64,000 nt of DNA from Rostratula benghalensis (Eukaryota > Chordata > Aves > Charadriiformes > Rostratulidae). The DNA is taken from the NCBI GenBank assembly GCA_013399305.1, contig VXAI01000083.1, positions 1,853,003 to 1,917,002 on the forward strand. Reading direction: 5' to 3'. The notes below the pieces were generated by a model. The model saw nothing but the letters and a program-made list of their open reading frames with translations, was not told the origin of the DNA and ran no database searches. Each line of letters begins with the position of its first letter. Position 1 is the stretch's first letter. Shown here piece by piece: positions 55,901 to 64,000 of this stretch. A program made the translations under genes and the position numbers.

Positions 55901-58900
55901 CACTTACTGCCCTGAGCCAGCAAAATGTATTCAGCGTTAGAAATGGGCTCTAGGAAGAAAGAAGTAATCCTTCTTACTTCAGTATCTCACCCTTATTTAT
56001 GTACACTATGAGTCCGTGAAAATGAAAGTTGAAAGAGGAATGATTAATGACCCGTGCAGCAGACAAGTGAACAGAGCATTCCTGACAGAACAAGCCAGGG
56101 CTCTGTTATCCTGTGCTATCACTGGCACACTTGTTTTTATTTCTAATTCTCAGAAAGGAGCGCTAGCTTCAGAACGCAAAGCGTCATCCTGGGCTGTCAA
56201 ACTTCTTTGGCATTAACAACATTTCAGGAACTGTGTGGGTACACAGCAGAGTAACACACAACTCACTATTTTGGTAAGTATTGTAACTCTGACCAACAAA
56301 GCATTTTCTAGTGGTAATCTTCTCTCAATGTAATTACTCTTTTCTCAATTTCTGTACATTTTATTCCGGACTCAAAGAGGTCATATGAAAGAATGAAAAT
56401 TTTAAATCTGTTAAGTGCAACCTCCCCCATATACCTTCTGCTAGACAACTACATTCAGTTGGGTTGTAAATGACTTTTTAAAGCAACCTATCATAACATG
56501 GAGGATTACTCTTCTACTATGAATACTGTTATGCTTTGCACCTTCCTCCGAGGTAGGTCTTTATACACACGTATTCCATACAAGGCCACAGAGTGAGAAC
56601 AAAGTCCATTGTGCAGCGAGAGATCAAAGAGCCTTGGCTTTCACTAACTGCCTTCTGTTTCTTCACTTAAAGCAGCTTAACAAATTAGTAGTTTCCTATA
56701 TTCTCTGGATACCAGTTAATCTAAGCAAGCAGCGCTCTGAAGAGGTTCCCTGTTGTGGGAATCCTGAAGATTTACATAGGTATATGGGTTTACATGTGCA
56801 CAATATCAAAAATTCATGCTGTCCTTTAAATCTACAATAGCTGATGCTTTTATGTCTCTATCAAATTGTTTGCTTTTTCACCCAAACATTTTTCCATAGT
56901 ACAGATATACATTTAAATATTATTTATATTTAATGCTCTAATATGAGATATTCTGTTTTCTATGTTAACTTACTCACATGTAGGTAATACTTCAGCTCTC
57001 CTGCTCTGCTCTGCTCTCTGCTATCTGGTTCACACATAATTGTTCTCTTACAACTATTTTTATTTGTGCATCATTGTATTTATCAAGAAAAGTCTTTACT
57101 TGCACAGTTTGTCAGGAATACATGTACTAAAAAGCAAGCATACCTACGCACACACATCAAAACAAGCCTGTGCCTGATATGTAATATTGCTGCATGAGTT
57201 AAGTTCTAAGGAATCTGCTTTACCACTCTGTTTCTTTAGTCCTGTAGTGGCATAATGTAAACTTTTCACACAAGCGTCTTAGAAATTAACATCTTCTGGA
57301 GTGTATTGTGTGAAACAGCACTTCCATTCTGGCTCAAGTGTGTTTTCAGCACTCAAAAAGGCAAAACTTCAGTCTCAACTATTCTGTTACACAGGGCATT
57401 TATTAACCAAGCGTTAAGTTACTTCTGGTGCATTAAGAGTCAGGATGCTGGACCCTTGTTCTTTGAATACTGGCACGCTGAACCATGCTAAAAGAAATGA
57501 TGAGGTATGTGTGTGCATGGCCTTAACCCTCAGGCAGCTGAATTAGCAACAATATTTTCACTTCTATTTAGTCACTTTAGTCAGTGACCTACACAAATTG
57601 ATAGAAGTGTCTTGGAATATTTTCCAACGTGGTCATTTCCCTACTTTTTATTGCTGCTAGACCAGGGAACAGGCCAGAATCTTCAGTCATAAACAGATTC
57701 AGGCCTTAAACCAAAATAAAAGAGGCTTAAAAACTCTCTTTTGAGACTGTTTTAAGACTACTCTGTTTTCATAAAATCTTAAAGGTACCATGAGATATTT
57801 TGTAATACCTGTAACGAGAGTGGTCCTTAATTGAGAGGCTAGTGAGGATAATCAACTGGAAAAATTGATTATTTTTATTTTCAGATGAGAATATTGTTTT
57901 GGGTTTTTTTCAAAAGTAAAACCAAAAGGATAAGTAAGAGATGGCAAGTTTCAGACACTAGGCCTTTGTCTATGTGCACAGGGTATACTATGCCTGACTT
58001 CATTAATTTATCAGCTATTCTTATCAGCTGTTAAAGCTACTGGTAAAATTCTTGCTTAATAATAAAACCCACCACCTTATCCACCTTATCTGTACCAGAA
58101 AAGATGCTCCCCCATTCCTAGCAGCCCAACTTTTCTATCTCGAAGGAACCTTATCAACAAAGTGGAATGAAAGCATCTCACAGTAAAGAGCTCACATGGC
58201 TAAAAGAAACTTAGCATAGTAGAAGGAGGGATGTGCTTTGCAGGCAGTGAAAGTGAAGACAGAGAGTAACTCTTTTCTCTCCAACAGGCTGCTAATTCAC
58301 AAACTAGTAATTCTGCAGTCAGTACAATTTAGTCTACCACTTCCAGAACTCTTGACTTAATAATTGCCTTATTATTTTAATTGCAAGTCAGCTGATCAAC
58401 CCAACTGATCAGTCAGAAAGACACAGAAGAACCTGCTGCCTGTGGCCAAAGTATAAGTTAGTCATCATGAGCCCTTCATAAATGGTCCATCAGTCCCCTA
58501 TCTATTCCACTTATCACGCTATTTCAGAGATGGGGCTAGTCCACAAGCATCCAGTCTGTAGTTTTATGAACTGGGAAGAGTGCTGGAAAATAATCAACTA
58601 CCAACACTAAGTTTTTCTAACGACAGGAACAGAAGAAAGAATATTCTTTAAGCAGGAGTGACTTGTTCAAACCAGTTCTGCAGGAAGCTTCATGCACCAA
58701 AGATCAAGAAGAATACTAATGTGCAATCATTGAACAGAATAGGAGCCAAAACTCGATATAAGGCACATAATGAATAATGCTGCACAATCAGCTTCTATAC
58801 ACCCACAATGTATCTAAATTTATAAACTGTGCACACCATTGGATAAAATTTAAATGCATTTCCCATCATTGAAGTGTACTATCCAATCTGCTCTAACACA

Positions 58901-59689
58901 GGACCATATTGGGATTGAGTAGACCATTCTGTTTGTTAGAAACTTAGCAGAATGTGCTGGTATTTATATCTCATAAAAGCTGTTCTGTAAACACAGTACA
59001 AAGACCTCTGATTTCACCAAATGCATAAACACATGCAAAGAATTTCACTTGAGGATTTCGGACATGAGAGCTCACTCTCTGTCAAAAGAGATTAACTACT
59101 GTTTCCCCATCCCAATGACTTAAACATTGTTCCTCCTGGAATGGCCCTAGCTCCACAGATAAGAAAGTCTGAGTTCTAAACGATCAACTCCAAATTTGCC
59201 TATGTCCTATACTTGAAGGGAAAATGCAGTATAGGTTCCTAGAGTAAAGAGTTTGGGTCTTTTTGTTTGGTTTTTTTTCCAACTACAGTTTTGAGGGACA
59301 AGGTATTGAGAATACAAAACTCATCTCTGTTCCTGCTACATTTCTGTCTGGACTTACATATGTTGGTGTATTTTGTTATGGATGTGACGGTTCAAGCATG
59401 TAAGAACGACCATTATAATTTCATTCATATTTTAAAGATCCTTTGTCAGTCTTAGAAGAAAAGTGAGAGAACTACAAAGCACCTTGATTATCTTTATTGC
59501 ATACAGTTGCAAAACCTGCTTCTCTAAGCCACACAGTCTGAATAGGTAACAAACCAATAAACCAACAGAATAAAAGCGTATCAAGGTCATAACTTACGCC
59601 TTGACAGGGAAAGGAAAGAAATCTCACTCAGCCTCTGCTGAGGGTGAAGAGGAATGAGGCACACTTTCTTTCTTTACTTAATTCATCAA

Positions 59690-59940
59690 CAATGGAAGGT
59701 GGAAGGGACTTTGACAGGTTATTTCATAGATTCGCTTGTGCCAAGGCAGGATCAGCTATACTGAAGTGCTTTTTAAAGACTGTCCATCACTTTCTCGCAA
59801 CAGCATAAGCTCTGCAGACAATCTACTCCTGTGCTTGGTGCCAGAGTATTTTCCTCATGTTTAGCTTAATGTTCCCTAGCTGCCACTTACGAACATTTTT
59901 TCTACAACTGTTTTGTGGTGAACAGAGAGAAAAATGCTAT
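59690..59940. mobile_element. ancient CR1-like LINE relic
   Basis: GGAAGGTGGAAGGGACTTTG, followed by CAAGGCAGGATCAGCTATAC, CTTTTTAAAGACTGTCCATC and TGTTTAGCTTAATGTTCCCT, reproduces the order of a decayed CR1 3' region. Considerable divergence shows an old copy. Borders are approximate. Confidence 0.55.
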
Positions 59941-62900
59941 TTTCTTTCCCTTTCACAGGTTAAGCAAAGTTAATCTCAATGAAATACCCATTTAAATGAT
60001 ACCAAAAAAACCAAAACAGAGACTCTCTCTAGAAGTACCTGGAAGAGTACCAAAAGGAGAAATAAACTATCTTGGTAGGCTATAGGTTTTTGAGAAAACC
60101 AAACACACTCACTTAGAATTAGTCAGGGGTTGCAAATCTACTCAAAAAATCCTGAAATCTCTACACTTAGCCTGGAAGCTGTTTGGGTTTGCTCAAGAAG
60201 CCATGAACCGCCCGTAGGCCAGACAGGATGTTTGAGTGCTGATTGCACAGGGAAGGGTTATCTGCTTACCTGGGATGGTACCTTCCTGCTGGGAGTGACC
60301 CTTCCCTTCTCTGGGAGTGACCCACAAGGCACTGTAAAACCAGGAACTAAAATCTTTTCTAATAAGAAAACCCAGCAAGAGCCCTATTGCAGTATTACAG
60401 CAGAGTGCTTTATTCCTACTTCTCTTCAAAATGGGGAAAAAGGATGACATTTAATCTCAGATTTAAGATTCAAGCCCTTTATATACAAAGTAAAGGTCAG
60501 CATGGTGCCATAATTACCTTTACAAATTCTTTCACAAGAATATAGAATTTATTGCAGAATGCTGAAGTCATTACTTCCAAAAGCTGTGTGCTAATAAAGT
60601 CTTACACAGTAAATCAAACTTACACCATTGATGTAATTAAGTTAGTTTTCACTCTGTGTAAGTCATTTGAGGACAAATGATAAAATACAATGTTGATAAC
60701 CTTCAACATTTTCCTAAACTTTACAAATTATGGATTATGTTTCATGTCCTGCACCTCACTTCTCCAGATCAATTTTGTATTATAATTTATGGAAGTTACC
60801 TAGTTCTGGCATTCTTAAAATATAAACAAAATTTGAAAAGAAATCTTTAATTTGAAGTGGCTTTGTCACTACTGATTGGGCCAATGACTGAGCAAAATGC
60901 AAAGCAAAGGGAAAGTAAGTGAGCTGACAAATTATCTTAAGGGTATTTATACAGAAAATACAGAAAAAATTAAAAATAAAACAATATAACACATAGGTGA
61001 TCTGGCTAATTTAAATAGAACATTTGTGTGTAATTTATAATTCAAATGTTTATAGTCTGATAACACTAGAATGGACCATGCTATGTAATTTTCATTGTAG
61101 ACTGGTGCAGAAATATAAGTATTTCAGAATTAACTTAGCCCACTGCGTTGGGAAAGGTAAGTGACTGGGCAATTTTACTGTGACTCAGATCGAAACATTT
61201 CTGATTTGTAACCGTAGTGTTGTTTTGAATGGATGGCAATACGCATCGATCTTGTGCAAGCATTTTACAGACAATTATGGGTATAAATCAGGAAGCAGGT
61301 GCTTTGTAGGGTGGAGTTAAACTTCAAAGAGTGAAATAAAGAACAGTCATCGCTACACCTAACAGCTGTCCTTCTATTGTAATTAAATAGTGCATTCATT
61401 TCCAAGTGTTATGACATTTAATCAGCTATATAAAAAATAATAATAGTAATAAGAATGATAAGCATCTTCACCAAAGTTATGAGCACAAGCCAAGATCACA
61501 TGCTCAATCTTTTTAAAAGTAGTAACACACAAGGTGTTCTAGACCATAAGTACTGTCCAAAATATTTTATTGGATAAATTTCTTTCTTTAAAGAGGAACT
61601 TTGCAAAGAATTCCATAGTTTCTACTCATGAAACAAAACAACAACTATGCTCTGCCGTTGTATTGCATCTATGTACCTTATAAAGGTGTGAATTTTTTTC
61701 TTTTTAGTCAGTACATAATGAAAAACTCATTGTGTACCAGATTACAGGAGGCAGACTAAGTGGAGGAATATTAAATGATTCATCACAAAGCATAATACTA
61801 TAGCTGCAGACCCAGGGTATGAATCTTGACTTTTACACCATTTTCCTTTCCTACATAAAAAAAATGGATTACGTATTTGCATTCCCCTCTTCTAGTATTA
61901 TTATTATAAAATAAACTGTCCTTCAATAATTGGGAGCTTCAAACCTTATCTCCCACACCTTTTGAATAAAGCACCAAAACAATAAAAAGATTACAGGGAT
62001 GTAAATTAGTACATCTGATCAATTCTGCTGTAATTCTTGCTCCAGAAAGGCAAAAAAAACCGTGCAGTTTTCAAAATACTTGGGGTGGAAAAGTAAGGAT
62101 GAGTGGATGGACCTCAGCAGTTCCTCCTGCAGATTTTGTATCAGCTTCTAATTGGCTTTCTGGGCAATCAAACACTGACACCATGCAGGACTTTTCAGGC
62201 TCTTCCTGAGCTGTATGCCTCGTAGAAAAGGGCCCACTGGGCTACATTAAACTCCATCCACAAGCAGTCAGTGCTGCTTATTCCTGCTAGGATGAAGCTG
62301 ACAGGATAATACATTCTTTCCCTTGTGCATTTTCAGTTCCTTATGGCATATGTAATAGCTGGTTAGTTGAAGAGTTATTTCTTTTGTTGTGAGGTAATGT
62401 ACATTTGTTTTTCAGTGAGCCACTTTCAACAAGTGTAAAAACCACCAGTGGTATCCTCATTACTGGTTAGGAAATTCTCCTTAGAGTATTATGAAGAGTT
62501 CTTGGAAAAGAAAGGTACCTGTTATGTTCCAGCCAGATTTCATAAGGATAAAAACAGTAATGGAGAAGAATCATTAGAAGAAACTATAATTTTTAATTTT
62601 TTTTGAACGTAGAGGTATAACATAAGCTAGTGTCCAAATTCCAATAGCCACCTTGATGTAGAAAAAATTCACTCTCAGAATAAAAAAAAAAGGAACATGG
62701 TCACAAAGAGCTGGAAGTATCTCACAGCTTTGTCCATGTAACCAAACCAAAAATGCTTCTGCTAATTCTACATACACGTCCATCACTCAGCTTGGTATGC
62801 TTGAAACATCAGCTAGTCCAGCAGCTGGCAATTAGGGAAGGAATAGTAAGTGGTGGGAAGGAGGTGCTTTCTCAAAAACAGGCTTTTTAAAATTATTTTA

Positions 62901-64000
62901 TAGAACAGCTGATGAACCTCCCTTTCATATATTCTTGCCACATAGTGACAGTAAAGAATTTTCTAGTGAACTTGGTCTTATCTTCAAGCCTACTAATTTG
63001 GCAAAACAATTACGTCCAACCCCTTCCTAACAATCTCCAATTAATTATTTTTTTCTTGTATTATTGTGTGCGTAACAGCCAAATGACAGCCCTACCAGCA
63101 TCAGCGCTTTTACTGGATGTTATGTGCTGTTTCCCACACTTTGCAATGGAGTTATATTTGTTATTTAGAACAAACCCAGATTATTCCTGGAACTGAGCCT
63201 ATAGAAACTACTGCTGTAATGTGTTTATATGATATATAATTATAGGCATGTTGTAACCTGTCCATAGCCACTGCAGAACAAGTTGCATTATCAAGAATGT
63301 AACCAGTCCCTGGATTAACTATTCAATATTCCCTTTCTTCAGTAGCTAATGTCAAAGAAATTAAATGAATGCAGGTTATGTTTTTGAGCTTCAATAGAAA
63401 AGAGAGTAACTATATAATATTCCACACCAATAATATGACATTAAAATCTACTGAATACACCTTAATGCAATGCAGATTTCAAGCCACAATGTTTGAAGTT
63501 TAGGCTATTTAGTTTGCATTTGAAAATGCTTGCCAAAAAGCACAAACAAGATGTAGGAAGAAAGATGGTACTCACCTACCAATGAGGTGAATCACTGTAT
63601 TCAAGCAGTTGAGCCTATGTATGCAATTGTAAATAGTAATATTTGGTTATAATCCTAGTGAACAACAGATTATTATAGGTTTTAATATAAGTACTGTGTC
63701 AACATAAATAGTTAGGGCTGTCTTTAACACATATTACCTATAGCAAGAAAAATCTTTACAGAACTAACATTTTAGTGAAAGAGAATAGTGAAGTAGATGA
63801 AAGTTTGATTATTAGAAGAATTAGTTGATGTCCTTCACATGTAGACTTTAATACTGTTTCATACCCAGTATATTATATTTTTATGACATCAAATATCTAA
63901 ACAATGAGGGGTTTTAATAAAAATTGTAAATACATGCCAATAATTTTCTTTTCATACATCCTTTTAACCTTACACTTTTATCAAGTTATCAAGAAGCATT

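Larger units (their letters stand above)
48800..64000. other. AT-rich intergenic DNA upstream of POF1B
   Basis: No coding exon or RNA gene was recognised on either strand over 15 kb; open frames are all short. A-rich run at 51976-52004 and T-run near 55490-55504. Two old CR1-like relics are listed separately. In mammals the next gene beyond POF1B is CHM; none of its exons was recognised here. Confidence 0.6.

Noticed and set aside
63560..63610. Donor-like ACTCACC (minus strand) suggesting an exon of a further gene
   Set aside because: No acceptor at a reasonable distance with a meaningful open frame, and no similarity to CHM or DACH2.

Overview
This is a vertebrate nuclear genomic window, most likely from a bird. 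Two multi-exon protein-coding genes account for the recognisable coding sequence. They lie tail to tail: ZNF711 on the plus strand (CpG-rich promoter at 1-700, coding exons 6240-22860, 3' end near 24540) and POF1B on the minus strand (coding exons 48405 down to 32622, with a second CpG-rich promoter at about 47400-48790). The avian call rests on CR1-type LINE fragments, AT-rich introns with two very GC-rich promoter islands, and proteins close to but clearly diverged from the mammalian ones. I cannot exclude another sauropsid.

Layout. 1-700: CpG island with the presumed ZNF711 first exon and a perfect 41-bp inverted repeat. 700-6213: long 5'-UTR intron. 6240-22860: nine coding exons (numbered 2-9 here because exon 1 is non-coding, so eight coding exons listed) giving an 807-residue acidic-domain plus 12-zinc-finger regulator. 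22861-24540: long AT-rich 3' UTR with a poly(A) signal. 24560-32400: intergenic sequence between the converging 3' ends, with only weak hints of plus-strand splicing. 32622-48405: fourteen coding exons of POF1B, giving 606 residues. 48800-64000: AT-rich, apparently gene-free DNA upstream of POF1B with two old CR1-like relics.

Every exon join was checked by hand: all internal junctions have AG acceptors and GT donors, reading frames carry through without a stop, and total coding lengths divide by three (2424 nt for ZNF711, 1821 nt for POF1B). The two genes are also neighbours, in the same convergent arrangement, on the mammalian X (Xq21), so this looks like an ancient conserved block. They have no known shared pathway: ZNF711 is a nuclear chromatin/transcription factor of the ZFX/ZFY family, and POF1B is an actin-binding coiled-coil protein of epithelial junctions.

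The most notable items are a cysteine-proline tandem repeat in the N-terminus of POF1B that resembles cornified-envelope proteins, a perfect 41-bp palindrome in the ZNF711 CpG island, a 416-bp imperfect palindromic element in a ZNF711 intron, and a 41-nt candidate frame-breaking exon in POF1B. I found no new multi-gene system.
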